Position numbers and translations under genes: made by a program
In this document: piece after piece, positions 1 through 9,840 of the stretch
Numbering within the stretch: position 1 is the first letter of the stretch
How the letters are laid out: every line of letters begins with the position of its first letter
Origin: an uncultured Prevotellaceae bacterium
Lineage (GTDB): Bacteria; Bacteroidota; Bacteroidia; Bacteroidales; Bacteroidaceae
Direction: 5' to 3'
Length of the DNA: 55,381 bases
Assembly: GCA_945833925.1 (NCBI GenBank)
Contig: CAMAFX010000008.1
Span: 1-55,381 of the forward strand
The notes under the pieces: generated by a model
The model's database searches: none
What the model was told of the DNA's origin: nothing
Seen by the model: only the letters and a program-made list of their open reading frames with translations

Positions 1-22
1 CATTATTTATATATATAGAGCA

Positions 23-1600
23 TTATAACGGACCTACACTACATCCGTTCGGGGCACGTATTCTAAGATGTTGTGCCACTGTTGGCGCAATGTGGTCTAT
101 AGACACAGGCGTCTGTATCAATTCGCTCTTTATGTTTGTTCCAAGGAAGAATAGTGGGAATCCCATGTAAGACTCACGCGCGAGTATGTCTTCGTGGGTA
201 TTCTCATTTATAAGATGCCAACCCGGTGCTACCAGGATCATAATGTCTCCAGACACACGAGGATTGTAGCTGTTTCTCAACTTGCTGACGCCGGGCGTAC
301 CGGAACCAAGGAGCAGACGCTGTGATGTATAGACATCCCTCACGCCACTGAGTTGAAGCAAGAAGTCCTGACTGCGTTCGAGGACCTCTGCCTGATTGAT
401 TCCTCTATTCTCTAAAAGTTTCAGGTTAAGATACAACTGATTGCCAAGCGACGTCTCAACATACTGCCCCTGACCGTACACTGCTATCAGGTACATATTT
501 AGAAGCAGCTGTGCTCGGGTAATATTGAAGTTGCCTGTAGGTATGCGGTAAGGTTCAAGGTTCGAAGACTGTTCGTCCGCGTATCCTGTACTTGTCACAA
601 CAAACAGAACCTTATTCTTGCCAACCTTTTGCTCGACAAACGACATCAGTTCGCCCAGTTTCTCATCAAGACGCACGTAGGTATCCTGCAATTCTATCGG
701 ACACTCGTCAACACCCTTGTGCTTGTAGTTTCCTGCGTAGTACGTAACAGTGAGGAAGTCCGTTATGGCATCCAGACCCATCGAAGTACACTTCATACAA
801 GTCTCGGCAAAACGGTTGACCTCGTCGTTCACCATCGCACATTCCTTCAAATCGCGATACTTGCGATCGTCCGAAAAAGAATGCTTGAACTGAGAGCGGA
901 TACCACCTGAAACAAAGTAGTTGAAACCTCCAACCAGAGAGTTAACTGGCTCCCATGTTATTGAAGATATTCTGTTCTTCAGGCTACTACTGTTGTTATA
1001 TGCCAGCGCCCACTGAGGGAACTGTCCATAATAATCAGTGCTGCACCACTGGCCGGTGAGGTCGTTTATCCAGAACGCACCGTCTGCGGCATGTCCTGCC
1101 GAGAGAACAGCAGCATCCCTGTATGGTGCTATGCTGTAAACCAAAGCCTTTCCCTCGGTCGACACTTTCAGTTCGTCTGTAATAGTGCTTACTGCCAGTT
1201 GTGCCGCGCTTGTCTGCTCACCAGTGATAAGACCATGGTAAGCCTTGTCGTCGACACAATGCACTGTCTGCAATGTAGTTCTGTCAAGCCATCGTTCTGC
1301 CACGATACCGTGCTCGTATGGAGAGGCTCCGCTCATAAGTGTTGCTATGGCAGAAGCTCGGTCGGGCGAAGAAAACGGATATTCAGCATTGCTATATACC
1401 TTGCCTTCTGCCAGCAGGCGTCTGAACCCACGGTCACCATACAGCGGGGAGAATGCCTCCATATAGTCAGTTCTCAGCTGATCGATGATAATATTGACAA
1501 CCAGCCGTGGTACGTCTGGTGCTGTCTGAGCCTCAATGGGTGTCATGGTCATCAACACCAGGAGAGAGGCAAGCAATCTGTATTTACTCTGATTATTCAT
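23..1600 (-). CDS. PafA-like alkaline phosphatase superfamily protein, probably inactive
   Basis: A 525-residue exported protein with an N-terminal signal peptide (cleavage near EAQ, residue 25). The fold is recognisable as the PafA/type I phosphodiesterase branch of the alkaline phosphatase superfamily. It has IIIDQLRTDY with the conserved first metal Asp (D40), a nucleophile region SSPDRAS (77-83), AVLSAGHAADGAFW (165-178), DTYVRLDEKL, and a family-like C-terminus DHIAPTVAQHL. The catalytic motifs are degraded. The usual T-x-PGHAS loop is SSPDRAS, KDR before the AGH motif is YRD, the D-Y-x-x-H metal pair reads NYKHK, and TADHG is TSTGY. Loss of several metal ligands suggests a pseudo-phosphatase, perhaps a binding protein; this is inferred from the family motifs. 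It is the second gene of a two-gene operon: its ATG overlaps the stop of the DUF4105 gene by 4 nt. Membership of the superfamily is fairly sure; the function is unknown. Confidence 0.8.
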   Translation of the reverse strand: MNNQSKYRLLASLLVLMTMTPIEAQTAPDVPRLVVNIIIDQLRTDYMEAFSPLYGDRGFRRLLAEGKVYSNAEYPFSSPDRASAIATLMSGASPYEHGIVAERWLDRTTLQTVHCVDDKAYHGLITGEQTSAAQLAVSTITDELKVSTEGKALVYSIAPYRDAAVLSAGHAADGAFWINDLTGQWCSTDYYGQFPQWALAYNNSSSLKNRISSITWEPVNSLVGGFNYFVSGGIRSQFKHSFSDDRKYRDLKECAMVNDEVNRFAETCMKCTSMGLDAITDFLTVTYYAGNYKHKGVDECPIELQDTYVRLDEKLGELMSFVEQKVGKNKVLFVVTSTGYADEQSSNLEPYRIPTGNFNITRAQLLLNMYLIAVYGQGQYVETSLGNQLYLNLKLLENRGINQAEVLERSQDFLLQLSGVRDVYTSQRLLLGSGTPGVSKLRNSYNPRVSGDIMILVAPGWHLINENTHEDILARESYMGFPLFFLGTNIKSELIQTPVSIDHIAPTVAQHLRIRAPNGCSVGPL

Positions 1601-2865
1601 GCTTTCTTTTTTCTGCTACGTGGTTTTGATACCTGAGCTGGCTTACGATGATAGCTCACAATATAACTTACCGAACGTGATGCCAGACCGACAACTACAG
1701 GAATTGTCATTATGCTAAACGACTGTGGAATCCAAGGAGATACAATCAGGAACGAGCACATTGCCGTAGCATAGAAGTAATGGTAAAGGCAATGGTTGTG
1801 CTTCAATGCACTATAGAAAACCCATGGCATACAGAACAGAGGCAACGGGTTGAATACCCACACCTGCCAATTAGTGTTCAGGCTCGGGTGCTCGGAGCAA
1901 AGGAACATAAAAAGAACAAGAAGTCCTGCCACCCCACTTCCAGGCATCAGCAGAACATCCACCAGCCAGAACTGGTGTCTCACAAAATATTCGATGCAGA
2001 AAACAAGCAGCATCAGCGCCAAAAACATCAGCGAGCATACCAGAGGAGAGAAAGGAAAAGACTTGGGATGCTGAACATCCTTGGCTGGCAGAAGAACCTC
2101 TGCCTCGCCTGCCACCAATGGCAGTGAACCAAGGTCTCTTCCTTCAGGACTTTTCCTGTAAACACTTGCAGTCTGGAAATAATTCTGGAGATGCTCTGGT
2201 AAGAACTGCATTGAGCGGTCATCCAGCAGCGTATCGACTGCCGCACCTAAAAGCAGGTCATTTCCCACCTCACACCATGGAGAGCCGTTGGTGAATTCAT
2301 GCAGACACTCCCTGTAGCTCTTCTTTTCGCCTTCCTTGTACACAACCTCACCATTGCATTCTCTTATGGCCTCTTCTACCATGTCGCGAACACGAGTTGT
2401 ACAGTTTGAAGTCAAGAAATTATAGCGGTAGACGCAATTCTCAGGGCGAGCATTAACCATCAGCAGATTGAACAGAGTGTTTGCCTCCTCCCTTGTCAGG
2501 TTCAGACGCTGGCTTACGATGCTCGAACCTCGCTTGTCATACTCCTGCTTGAAGATATCATAAGGCAAGGGCTGAACCATATAGTCAGTCTGCCCAAGCA
2601 AAAAGTGCCAGACAAAATTATCCTGATTATAGTCGAACACTCCATAGTTGAAGACAGCATCAGTACACAAAGTATGGTCCACCACACGTATAGCAGTATG
2701 TCCGTATAGCTCATACACCATATCGCCTGGCGAGCATGTCAGCAGCGACACTGTGATGCTGTCGTTGACTCTTTGAGCGCACAGGCTATGGCAGCCACCC
2801 AAAACAAAGATGACCAAGATTATTATGTACCTGAAAAATCTGTTTGTTATCAAATGCATCTTCAA
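1597..2865 (-). CDS. DUF4105 domain membrane (lipo)protein
   Basis: A 422-residue protein. The N-terminus has a hydrophobic segment ending in LGGC, a plausible lipobox (Cys 25). Residues about 35-200 match the DUF4105 (Lnb N-terminal-like) domain. The papain/NlpC-like residues are visible: a His in YGHTAIRV and a Cys in SNCTTRVRD. After a linker, residues about 270-405 hold four or five hydrophobic membrane segments, and the chain ends in a basic tail (KPRSRKKKA). In this family the N-terminal domain is a predicted periplasmic amidase or peptidase; the substrate is not known. It is the first gene of a pair whose second member is the PafA-like protein, with translationally coupled ATGA overlap. 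A -7 box (TATCTTTG on the minus strand) lies 19 nt upstream of the start. Family assignment is good; enzymatic activity is inference. Confidence 0.8.
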   Translation of the reverse strand: MKMHLITNRFFRYIIILVIFVLGGCHSLCAQRVNDSITVSLLTCSPGDMVYELYGHTAIRVVDHTLCTDAVFNYGVFDYNQDNFVWHFLLGQTDYMVQPLPYDIFKQEYDKRGSSIVSQRLNLTREEANTLFNLLMVNARPENCVYRYNFLTSNCTTRVRDMVEEAIRECNGEVVYKEGEKKSYRECLHEFTNGSPWCEVGNDLLLGAAVDTLLDDRSMQFLPEHLQNYFQTASVYRKSPEGRDLGSLPLVAGEAEVLLPAKDVQHPKSFPFSPLVCSLMFLALMLLVFCIEYFVRHQFWLVDVLLMPGSGVAGLLVLFMFLCSEHPSLNTNWQVWVFNPLPLFCMPWVFYSALKHNHCLYHYFYATAMCSFLIVSPWIPQSFSIMTIPVVVGLASRSVSYIVSYHRKPAQVSKPRSRKKKA

Positions 2866-2883
2866 TAATGCTTAAATTGGGCA

Positions 2884-2891
2884 CAAAGATA
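2884..2891 (-). promoter_or_regulatory. Bacteroidetes -7 box for the DUF4105/PafA-like operon
   Basis: Minus-strand TATCTTTG lies 19 nt before the ATG at 2865. No TTTG lies at the ideal 19-22 bp spacing (nearest CAAA on the plus strand is at 2917, 25 bp away), so only the -7 element is called. Confidence 0.5.
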
Positions 2892-3051
2892 CAAAAAGTA
2901 TCAAACATAGAAAAACCAAAACGTAAGATTTTTCCATTATTATATAAAATATATAGTGTTCTTGCCGTTTGCCGAAGTCTAAAAAAAGTCTAAAATAGTC
3001 ATTTTCAATAAAGTTTTCATCTATCACTTTTTAATTTTCGCTTAAAAGTTG

Positions 3052-3059
3052 TACCTTTG
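3052..3059 (+). promoter_or_regulatory. -7 box upstream of coaX
   Basis: TACCTTTG matches TAnnTTTG and lies 25 bp before the GTG start of coaX. A clear TTG -33 element is missing; a T-rich stretch (3028-3038) occupies that position. Upstream, AGTCTAAAA occurs twice with a further AGTC (2973-3000), a possible but unproven operator. Confidence 0.5.
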
Positions 3060-3083
3060 CCGAACAATTTGAATAATTAGGCT

Positions 3084-3821
3084 GTGAATTTAGTAATTGA
3101 CATAGGAAATACCAGGGCCAAGCTCTATACTTTTGATGGGAGCACAATCGCTGACAAAACATACAGTGACAGCAACACCTTGGCTGAGCTGGACGGCTTG
3201 TTAGAACGGTTCAAGTATAAAAAGGCTATCATAAGTTCAGTGGCGTCAATCGGCACTGAGGCCGAACAAAGGTTGAAAGCGATGCCCGTTCCGCTGACAT
3301 ATCTGGACGACAGCACCAAATTGCCCGTGGACATCGTGTACCGCAAACCTGGCAGCAGCGAAGGCATTCCAATGCCGGTGGGAATGGGGGCTGACCGAAT
3401 AGCTGCCATTGTTGCGGCAAAGATGATGCAGCCAAACACCCCCTTGCTGATTGTCGATGCAGGGACATGCATCACATACGAATTCATTGACGGAGAAGGG
3501 TACTACATGGGAGGCAACATTGCGCCCGGAATAGGAATCCGCGCAAAGGGGATGCACGAACACACCGCGCTTCTTCCACTTATCGACTGCTACGGAGAAA
3601 CACCTATAATGGGTTACGACACCGAGACAGCAATGAGGTGCGGAGTGATGCACGGTGTCAAGTACGAGATAGAAGGATACATTAAGCAATGGAGCAAGCA
3701 CTTCCCAAATCTGACAGTATTCATGACCGGTGGCGACGGCATGACATTCGATGCAGACATCAAGGACAGGATACACATAGAGCCTGACCTTGTTGCAAAG
3801 GGACTGAACTACATCCTTTGA
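3084..3821 (+). CDS. coaX: Type III pantothenate kinase
   Basis: Phosphorylates pantothenate to 4'-phosphopantothenate, the first step of coenzyme A synthesis, in the cytoplasm. The 245-residue length and all hallmark motifs of the CoaX (ASKHA fold) family are present: N-terminal phosphate loop DIGNTRAK (6-13), GADRIAA (about 102-108), DAGTCITYEFID (about 125-136), GGNIAPG (about 143-149) and a C-terminal TGGDG. The start is GTG: the protein begins directly with the conserved MNLVIDIGNT, and no alternative ATG fits. It leads a plus-strand run of envelope genes. A 121-nt gap without an evident terminator separates it from the next gene, so co-transcription is possible. Confidence 0.96.
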   Translation: MNLVIDIGNTRAKLYTFDGSTIADKTYSDSNTLAELDGLLERFKYKKAIISSVASIGTEAEQRLKAMPVPLTYLDDSTKLPVDIVYRKPGSSEGIPMPVGMGADRIAAIVAAKMMQPNTPLLIVDAGTCITYEFIDGEGYYMGGNIAPGIGIRAKGMHEHTALLPLIDCYGETPIMGYDTETAMRCGVMHGVKYEIEGYIKQWSKHFPNLTVFMTGGDGMTFDADIKDRIHIEPDLVAKGLNYIL

Positions 3822-3942
3822 CAGCAAAGCACAGGTCTACAAAATCGGGAAAACGCCTGCAAGACACAATCATCGGTCAGCCACTCGTCACAAGCGAACC
3901 GAAGACAATGAAATAAATAACAAACAGAACGACATACATTAA

Positions 3943-5262
3943 GTGAAAAGGTTCCAAAAGATATTTACAATAGCATTACTCGCATTAATACCTGTAATGT
4001 CTAATGCACAGAACGGCAGCAGTTCGTCATATTCAAGATTTGGTCTTGGCACAATGGCAGAACAATCGCAGACCTTCAACAGAGCCATGGGAGGAGTAGC
4101 ATATGGACTTCGCACTGGTTCAAGAGTCAATATGCTCAATCCGGCTTCATATTCCTGCATCGACTCCCTCTCATTTCTTTTCGATGTTGGAATGAGCGGT
4201 AATTTCGGACGTCTTAGTGCAAACGGCGCTACAGAAACCTCGCGCAACGCCACGCTGACAAATATCAACGCAGGTTTTCACGTTGCGAAAAATCTTGGCA
4301 TGTCATTTGGTTTTATGCCTTATTCTACCATAGGTTATACCTTCGCCAACAAAAGTAACGTAGGCAGTACTTACCCAGCCGACCAGAAAATAACAAGAAC
4401 CGACACCTACACCGGTCAGGGAGGCATTCAGCAATTGTACATTGGTGCTGGATGGAAGCCATTCGCTGATTTGTCGATTGGTGTGAACATCAGCTATCTA
4501 TGGGGAACATACAACCACACAGTGAGTCAGTTGTACTCAACGAATGGGACAACAAACACCGACTTCAGCAGTTCCACTCTTATTTACGATTCCGATTTGT
4601 CAACATACAAACTGGACTTCGGCGTACAGTATCCTATCCGCATATCAAAGCAGGATTGGCTGACTGTCGGAGCAACATACTCGTATGGTCACAAACTCGG
4701 AAGCGACGTTACTCGTTCTCACTATACTTCGCAGGGTGACACAACTACATACGTGGCAGACAAGCCATTCAGTATGCCTCACACCATTGGTGTTGGACTT
4801 GGATGGATGCACAAGAACAATCTTCTCATCGGAGTTGACTATACACTCGAAAAATGGGCTGACTGCACAGCACCATCATTAGGCAACGAATCAAGCCAAC
4901 CCTTCGTGTCGCAGAAAGGCTTGTATACAGACCGCACCAAGATTGCAGCAGGAGCAGAGTACATCCCCAACCCCGAAAGCAGAAACTACATGGAGACCGT
5001 TAAATACAGACTTGGCTTCAACTATGCCACTCCGTACACGAAAGTTAATGGACACGACGGTCCTACAGAATATCGTGCCACGCTTGGTTTCGGTCTGCCA
5101 CTGCAGACAAGAAGACTGGGCGGACGTTCCACCATTAACATTTCTGCCGAATGGCTGCATCGCAAACCATCCGTTTCTACCTTGATTAAGGAGAACTATA
5201 TCATCCTGAATGTCGGACTGCTATTCAACGAGAAGTGGTTCATGAAGTGGAAGATTGACTAA
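3943..5262 (+). CDS. FadL/OmpP1-like outer-membrane protein
   Basis: A 439-residue predicted outer-membrane beta-barrel. It has a cleavable signal peptide (MKRFQKIFTIALLALIPVMSNA, cleavage before QNG). The mature N-terminus (SSYSRFGLGTM, then NRAMGGVAYGLR and NMLNPASY) is typical of Bacteroidetes FadL/OmpP1/TodX-related proteins. Alternating hydrophobic/aromatic strands run to the end, and the last residues (LNVGLLFNEKWFMKWKID) hold an aromatic-rich terminal strand. FadL relatives move hydrophobic compounds across the outer membrane; the substrate here cannot be read. The start is GTG, chosen because it gives a complete signal peptide. lptC follows after 51 nt, so the gene belongs to an envelope-assembly cluster. 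Confidence 0.8.
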   Translation: MKRFQKIFTIALLALIPVMSNAQNGSSSSYSRFGLGTMAEQSQTFNRAMGGVAYGLRTGSRVNMLNPASYSCIDSLSFLFDVGMSGNFGRLSANGATETSRNATLTNINAGFHVAKNLGMSFGFMPYSTIGYTFANKSNVGSTYPADQKITRTDTYTGQGGIQQLYIGAGWKPFADLSIGVNISYLWGTYNHTVSQLYSTNGTTNTDFSSSTLIYDSDLSTYKLDFGVQYPIRISKQDWLTVGATYSYGHKLGSDVTRSHYTSQGDTTTYVADKPFSMPHTIGVGLGWMHKNNLLIGVDYTLEKWADCTAPSLGNESSQPFVSQKGLYTDRTKIAAGAEYIPNPESRNYMETVKYRLGFNYATPYTKVNGHDGPTEYRATLGFGLPLQTRRLGGRSTINISAEWLHRKPSVSTLIKENYIILNVGLLFNEKWFMKWKID

Positions 5263-5313
5263 AGAAGAAAGTCTTCTGCCAGCACGATTGCATAACGACG
5301 ATGTCAACAAAAC

Positions 5314-6051
5314 ATGGATAGACAGAGCAACCAAACAAACTTTAATAGAAGAAGACCTCTCTCCTACTTATGGTGGATGGGAGGTTTGCTCGTTATTGTG
5401 TTGGCGACACTATACGCAACCGGCACCGAGGAGCAGGAGCACACAGCAGAAGCTGTCAACGATGCAGATTCGCTTGCATTCATGACAGCAAACGGAGTAA
5501 GTACGCTTATCTCCGATTCGGGAGTCATAAGATACAAGCTTGTTGCCGAGGAATGGCAGATACACAACAGTCTTGACGGACGGCCTGCCACCTGGAAGTT
5601 CTTCCACGGTTTCTTTATGGAAAGGTTTGACGAGAAGATGCACGCTGATCTTTTTGTCCAGGCAGACACTGCCTTTCTACACGAGCAAAAAACCTGGGAG
5701 ATGCGCGGCAGAGTCATCATAAAAAACCTTGAAGGAACCCTCTTCCTTACGCAGGAACTCTTCTGGGATATGAGCGAGCACAAGATGTGGAACCATGTTC
5801 CGATGGATATATATATGCCAGAGAGGGAACTGCATGGCACCGAATTCCGTTCGAACGAGCAGATGACAGACTACTTTGTAATGAACTCGGCAGGAGCATT
5901 CCCCGCCGAAGACACCGAGAACGCGCCCGAAGAAGAGCAGGACGGTGAAGACAAGGAAGAAAACACAGAGTCAGAGTCTGTCAAAGACAATCCGAGACCC
6001 GCGCCCAAGCCACATGTCCAACCAAAAAATGTAAATCATACGTTCAAATAA
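5314..6051 (+). CDS. lptC: LPS export ABC transporter periplasmic protein LptC
   Basis: LptC is the bitopic inner-membrane protein that receives lipopolysaccharide from LptB2FG and passes it to LptA across the periplasm. The 245-residue product has a short basic cytoplasmic N-terminus (FNRRRPLSYL), one membrane helix (about residues 19-37) and a periplasmic beta-jellyroll. The jellyroll includes GVSTLISDSGVIRYKLVAEEW, KFFHGFFMERFD, WEMRGRVIIKN and GTEFRSNEQM. After the domain comes an unusual acidic, low-complexity tail rich in E/D (about 199-225), ending with a Pro/basic stretch. The stop overlaps the ATG of the CNNM gene (TAATG), implying translational coupling. Clustering with an outer-membrane barrel and a PpiD-like chaperone supports an envelope role. 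Confidence 0.88.
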   Translation: MDRQSNQTNFNRRRPLSYLWWMGGLLVIVLATLYATGTEEQEHTAEAVNDADSLAFMTANGVSTLISDSGVIRYKLVAEEWQIHNSLDGRPATWKFFHGFFMERFDEKMHADLFVQADTAFLHEQKTWEMRGRVIIKNLEGTLFLTQELFWDMSEHKMWNHVPMDIYMPERELHGTEFRSNEQMTDYFVMNSAGAFPAEDTENAPEEEQDGEDKEENTESESVKDNPRPAPKPHVQPKNVNHTFK

Positions 6052-7328
6052 TGTCCGACAATACTATCCTCATAATAGACACTGTCATTGTAATTCTATT
6101 TTCTGCTTTCTTCTCAGGTATGGAGATAGCTTTCGTCTCGTCGAGCAAACTCCGCTACGAGATGGACAAGCAGAGCAACAGTCTAAGCAGTAAAGCTTTA
6201 GGACTTTTCTATAAGCACCCCAACAATTTCATATCAACATTGCTGGTTGGCAACAATATTGCACTTGTCATATACGGCATCCTTATGGCGGAACTGCTCG
6301 GAGAATGGTTCATCAACGACCTGACCGAGAACGAGGGAGTGCGGCTTATACTGCAAACCATAATTTCAACACTCATTGTTCTCGTAACGGGAGAGTTCCT
6401 ACCAAAGACTATCTTCAAGATAAATCCTAACAGGATGCTCACAATATTTGCCATCCCCACATGGATTATCTACGTCATCCTCTACCCCATCAGCAAATTC
6501 ACAAGTGGACTGAGCAAACTCCTGCTGCGCATTTGCGGAGCAAAGATAACCAACAACGACGGAGACGGAACATTCACGAAACTTGACCTCGACTATCTTA
6601 TACAGAGCAATATAGACGAGGTAAAGGATGACAACGAGATAGAGGAAGAGGTGAAGATATTCCAGAATGCACTTGACTTCAGCAACGTCAAGGTAAGAGA
6701 CTGTATCGTACCAAGAACAGAAATTGTTGCTGTCGACATGGATACCGACCTCGAAACACTCAGGAATCATTTTGTGGAATCGGGACACTCCAAGATAATT
6801 GTGTACAAGGAGGACATCGACGAGATAAAGGGTTACGTTCACTCGTCTGAGATGTTCCGTCTGAAACCTGCAGAAGACTGGACCGAGTGTGTACGCGAAG
6901 TACCCTACGTCCCCGAAACGATGCCGGCACAGAAACTGCTGAAGACCTTCATGCAGCAGAAGCGCTCTATGGCAGTCGTTGTCGACGAGTTTGGCGGCAC
7001 AAGCGGAATTGTCACCCTTGAAGACCTGGTGGAAGAGATCTTCGGAGAGATAGAGGACGAGCACGACAACACACACTACATCGCGACCGACCTTGGCAAC
7101 AACGAGTATATGTTGTCTGCGAGAATGGAGATAGAGCAAGCCAACGAGAAATTAGGTCTGGATTTGCCCGAAAGCGACCAGTACCTGACCGTCGGCGGAC
7201 TTATCCTGCACAAGTACCAGAGTTTCCCGAAGCTGAACGAAGTCGTCAAGTTTGACAAATTCGAGTTCAAGATTATGAAGAAAACAACAACCAAGATTGA
7301 ACTCGTCAGACTAAAAGTCATAGAATAA
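6051..7328 (+). CDS. CNNM/CorC (hemolysin C) family transport-associated protein
   Basis: A 425-residue membrane protein with the standard three-part CNNM/CorC layout. A DUF21 transmembrane domain (about 1-180) contains [16 protein letters not shown] and an early helical bundle. Next comes a CBS pair (about 210-330: [15 protein letters not shown], then [34 protein letters not shown]). A CorC_HlyC domain closes the protein (about 345-425). The family is linked to magnesium/cobalt efflux. In Bacteroidetes related proteins include GldE, associated with gliding and secretion, so the exact role is open. It begins inside the lptC stop (TAATG overlap). A fresh promoter follows before the PpiD-like gene. 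Confidence 0.9.
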   Translation: MSDNTILIIDTVIVILFSAFFSGMEIAFVSSSKLRYEMDKQSNSLSSKALGLFYKHPNNFISTLLVGNNIALVIYGILMAELLGEWFINDLTENEGVRLILQTIISTLIVLVTGEFLPKTIFKINPNRMLTIFAIPTWIIYVILYPISKFTSGLSKLLLRICGAKITNNDGDGTFTKLDLDYLIQSNIDEVKDDNEIEEEVKIFQNALDFSNVKVRDCIVPRTEIVAVDMDTDLETLRNHFVESGHSKIIVYKEDIDEIKGYVHSSEMFRLKPAEDWTECVREVPYVPETMPAQKLLKTFMQQKRSMAVVVDEFGGTSGIVTLEDLVEEIFGEIEDEHDNTHYIATDLGNNEYMLSARMEIEQANEKLGLDLPESDQYLTVGGLILHKYQSFPKLNEVVKFDKFEFKIMKKTTTKIELVRLKVIE

Positions 7329-7359
7329 GCCTCTATAATTGCAAAATAAAGAACGTTTC

Positions 7360-7392
7360 TTGCGCGCGTATGAAACTTTTTTTGTATCTTTG
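7360..7392 (+). promoter_or_regulatory. Promoter of the PpiD-like gene
   Basis: -33 element TTG (7360-7362, within TTTCTTG) and -7 box TATCTTTG (7385-7392), 22 bp apart, match the Bacteroidetes sigma consensus. The ATG is at 7481, leaving a leader of roughly 80 nt. Confidence 0.7.
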
Positions 7393-7480
7393 CGCGCTGA
7401 TAGCAGTCTGCACCGCCATATCACGAGTGAGGCAGAGCGCATCAAACATAAGCAAACAAATAACAAAAACATAAAAACAA

Positions 7481-9673
7481 ATGGCAACATTACAAAAAAT
7501 CAGAAGCAACAAAATCACCCAGATTGCAATTGGTCTGGGTATGCTTGCATTCATTGCCGGTAGTGCCGTTGAGATCCTGAAGTCTCAGCGTCCCGACACC
7601 GAAGTAATGAAACTCAACGGCAAGAAGCTTGACTATGCCGAGTTGAATCAGATGGTAGACGACTACAAGGACGTTCTGCAGACCATGGGTCAACTTCCAC
7701 AGGGCGAGCAGGTAAGCAACGAGATTACCGCACAGATTCGTGAGCAGGTATTCATGCAGTACGAGCAGGAGCAGCTCTTGAACGAGCAGTGCGAGAAGCT
7801 CGGCATCACAGTTACCGTTGCAGAACTTCAGAACATCATCAAGAGCGGCAATCATCCTTTGCTGAGCCAGACTCCATTCCGCAGCCAGCAGGGCAACTTC
7901 GACTATGCTGCACTCCAGCAGTTCCTTCAGCAGCGCGAGAAGGCAATGACCGACCCACAGATGTCGGCTGAGCAGCGCGAGTATATGGACCGCATCTATC
8001 GTCTCTGGTGCTTCATTGAGAAGGAAATCAAGAAGAGCAAGCTCATGGAGAAGTATCAGACACTTGTCAGTGGTCTAACAATGACAAATCCTGTCAGCGC
8101 AAAGGCAAACTTCGACGGTCGTGCAAATGAGAGCGACGTGGTTATCGCTGCTCTCCCATACACATCTATCGAGGATGCAAGCATCAAGGTAGAGGACAGC
8201 GAGCTGAAGGCTAAGTACGATGAGTACAAAGAGGACTTCTATCAGGTAAACGAGACACGCGACATCAAGTACATCGACGTACTGATTAAGGCAAGCAAGG
8301 CTGACGAGGACGCCCTCAACAAGGAAATGGCAGGATACGCAGAGGCTCTCCAGAAGGAGGATGCAGTAATAGAAAGCATCGTGCGTCAGTCACGTTCTTT
8401 GGTTAACTACTCAAGTATCCCTGTAAGCAAGAAGAGCCTTCCTGCTGACGTTGCCGCAAAGATTGACTCAGTAGCAGTAGGCACACAGCTTGCTCCATAC
8501 TACAACCCTGCAGACAACTCAATTAACATCGTCAAGCTGATGGGCAAGATCACTCTTCCTGACTCAGTGGAGATTCGTCAGCTTGCAGCCATCAATCAGG
8601 ACGCTGCTGCTGCAAAGAAGACTGCTGACAGTATCGTCAACGCACTCCAGAGCGGTGCAAACTTCGACACCATTGCAAAGGCATACAACCAGCCTGCTAC
8701 AAAGCAGTGGATTACAAACAACATGTACGAAGGCCAGACTCTCGATGACACGAACAAGAAGTTCATCGAGACTGCTACAACTGCAGCAGTGGGCACCTAC
8801 AACAAGATTGATGTTGACGGTGGCGTCATCATCCTTCAGGTTACAGACCGTCGTCAGATGTCCGACAGATTTGATGTGGCTATCATCAAGCGTACTATCG
8901 ATTTCAGCAACGAGACAGCAACAGACTACTACAACAAGTTGAGCGAGTTCGTAGCAAACAACAAGACTATCGAGGAGATGGAGAAGAACCAGCAGAAGAG
9001 CAACTACGTAGTTCTGAACCTTGAGAATCTTGAGTCAATGACACCAGGCGTCCAGAGCATCGCAGACTCACGCGAGATTGTTCGTTGGGCTTACAAGAAG
9101 GACACCAAGGTTGGCGAGGTAAGCGAGATTACATACTGCGGCAAGAACCGTGAGCACCTTGTAGTTGCTGCTCTTACAGCCGTTAACCCAGAGGGCTATC
9201 GCGACATGAACGACGAGGCTGTCAAGAACTACCTGACTTCTATGGTTAAGGAGGATAAGAAGGCAGCAATGCTTCAGGACAAGATGAAGAGCGCAAAGAG
9301 CATTGCCGACGTGACTAAGATTGCAGGTGCAGTTCAGGATACTGTTCAGCACATCACATTCGCCTCACCTGCTTATCTTGCTAAGATGGGTGGTGCAAGC
9401 GAGCCTGTAATCAGTGGTGCTGTCAGTGCTGCTGCCAAGGGCAAATTCGTAAGCGGTGTACGTGGTAACGCTGGCGTTTATGCATTCCAGGTTCTGGCAA
9501 AGAACAAGAACAGTGAGACATACGACGAGAAGGCAGAGATGCAGCGCATTGCACAGCAGACTCAGTATCTTATTAGCAATATGTTCCAGATGAACATCAA
9601 GAATCCTATGAGCATCTTCTACAGTGCTTATAAGAACGCTAAGAAGGAAGACACACGTCACCTCTTCTACTAA
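7481..9673 (+). CDS. PpiD/SurA-like periplasmic peptidyl-prolyl isomerase chaperone
   Basis: A 730-residue protein anchored by one N-terminal helix (residues about 13-32, after MATLQKIRSNKIT). It continues as a large periplasmic SurA_N-type helical chaperone region (about 40-220), including EVMKLNGKKLDYAELNQMV. One or two parvulin-like rotamase modules follow (about 240-460: DSVEIRQLAAI, GANFDTIAKAY, DGGVIILQVTDRR). The family assists folding of outer-membrane and secreted proteins at the inner membrane. The parvulin motifs are weak, so the rotamase domain may be inactive, as in other PpiD proteins; this is inference. It has its own promoter and is followed by a good terminator, so it is probably monocistronic. 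It closes the envelope cluster. Confidence 0.85.
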   Translation: MATLQKIRSNKITQIAIGLGMLAFIAGSAVEILKSQRPDTEVMKLNGKKLDYAELNQMVDDYKDVLQTMGQLPQGEQVSNEITAQIREQVFMQYEQEQLLNEQCEKLGITVTVAELQNIIKSGNHPLLSQTPFRSQQGNFDYAALQQFLQQREKAMTDPQMSAEQREYMDRIYRLWCFIEKEIKKSKLMEKYQTLVSGLTMTNPVSAKANFDGRANESDVVIAALPYTSIEDASIKVEDSELKAKYDEYKEDFYQVNETRDIKYIDVLIKASKADEDALNKEMAGYAEALQKEDAVIESIVRQSRSLVNYSSIPVSKKSLPADVAAKIDSVAVGTQLAPYYNPADNSINIVKLMGKITLPDSVEIRQLAAINQDAAAAKKTADSIVNALQSGANFDTIAKAYNQPATKQWITNNMYEGQTLDDTNKKFIETATTAAVGTYNKIDVDGGVIILQVTDRRQMSDRFDVAIIKRTIDFSNETATDYYNKLSEFVANNKTIEEMEKNQQKSNYVVLNLENLESMTPGVQSIADSREIVRWAYKKDTKVGEVSEITYCGKNREHLVVAALTAVNPEGYRDMNDEAVKNYLTSMVKEDKKAAMLQDKMKSAKSIADVTKIAGAVQDTVQHITFASPAYLAKMGGASEPVISGAVSAAAKGKFVSGVRGNAGVYAFQVLAKNKNSETYDEKAEMQRIAQQTQYLISNMFQMNIKNPMSIFYSAYKNAKKEDTRHLFY

Positions 9674-9711
9674 TTGAATCATTTGCTCTCCTTGCTGAGA
9701 GTTTGAATAAG

Positions 9712-9749
9712 AAAGTCCTCGTTGCACACGCAGCGGGGACTTTTTTTTT
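9712..9749 (+). terminator. Rho-independent terminator after the PpiD-like gene
   Basis: AAAGTCCTCG and CGGGGACTTT form a stem around a loop of about 10 nt, followed by a run of T. Confidence 0.85.
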
Positions 9750-9840
9750 GTATGCTCATTACATAGAGTTTTTCCTGCAAGTACGTATTGAACAAGAATC
9801 GTTATTCGTGGCAGACAAACAAATACCTGCTGTATAAGGC

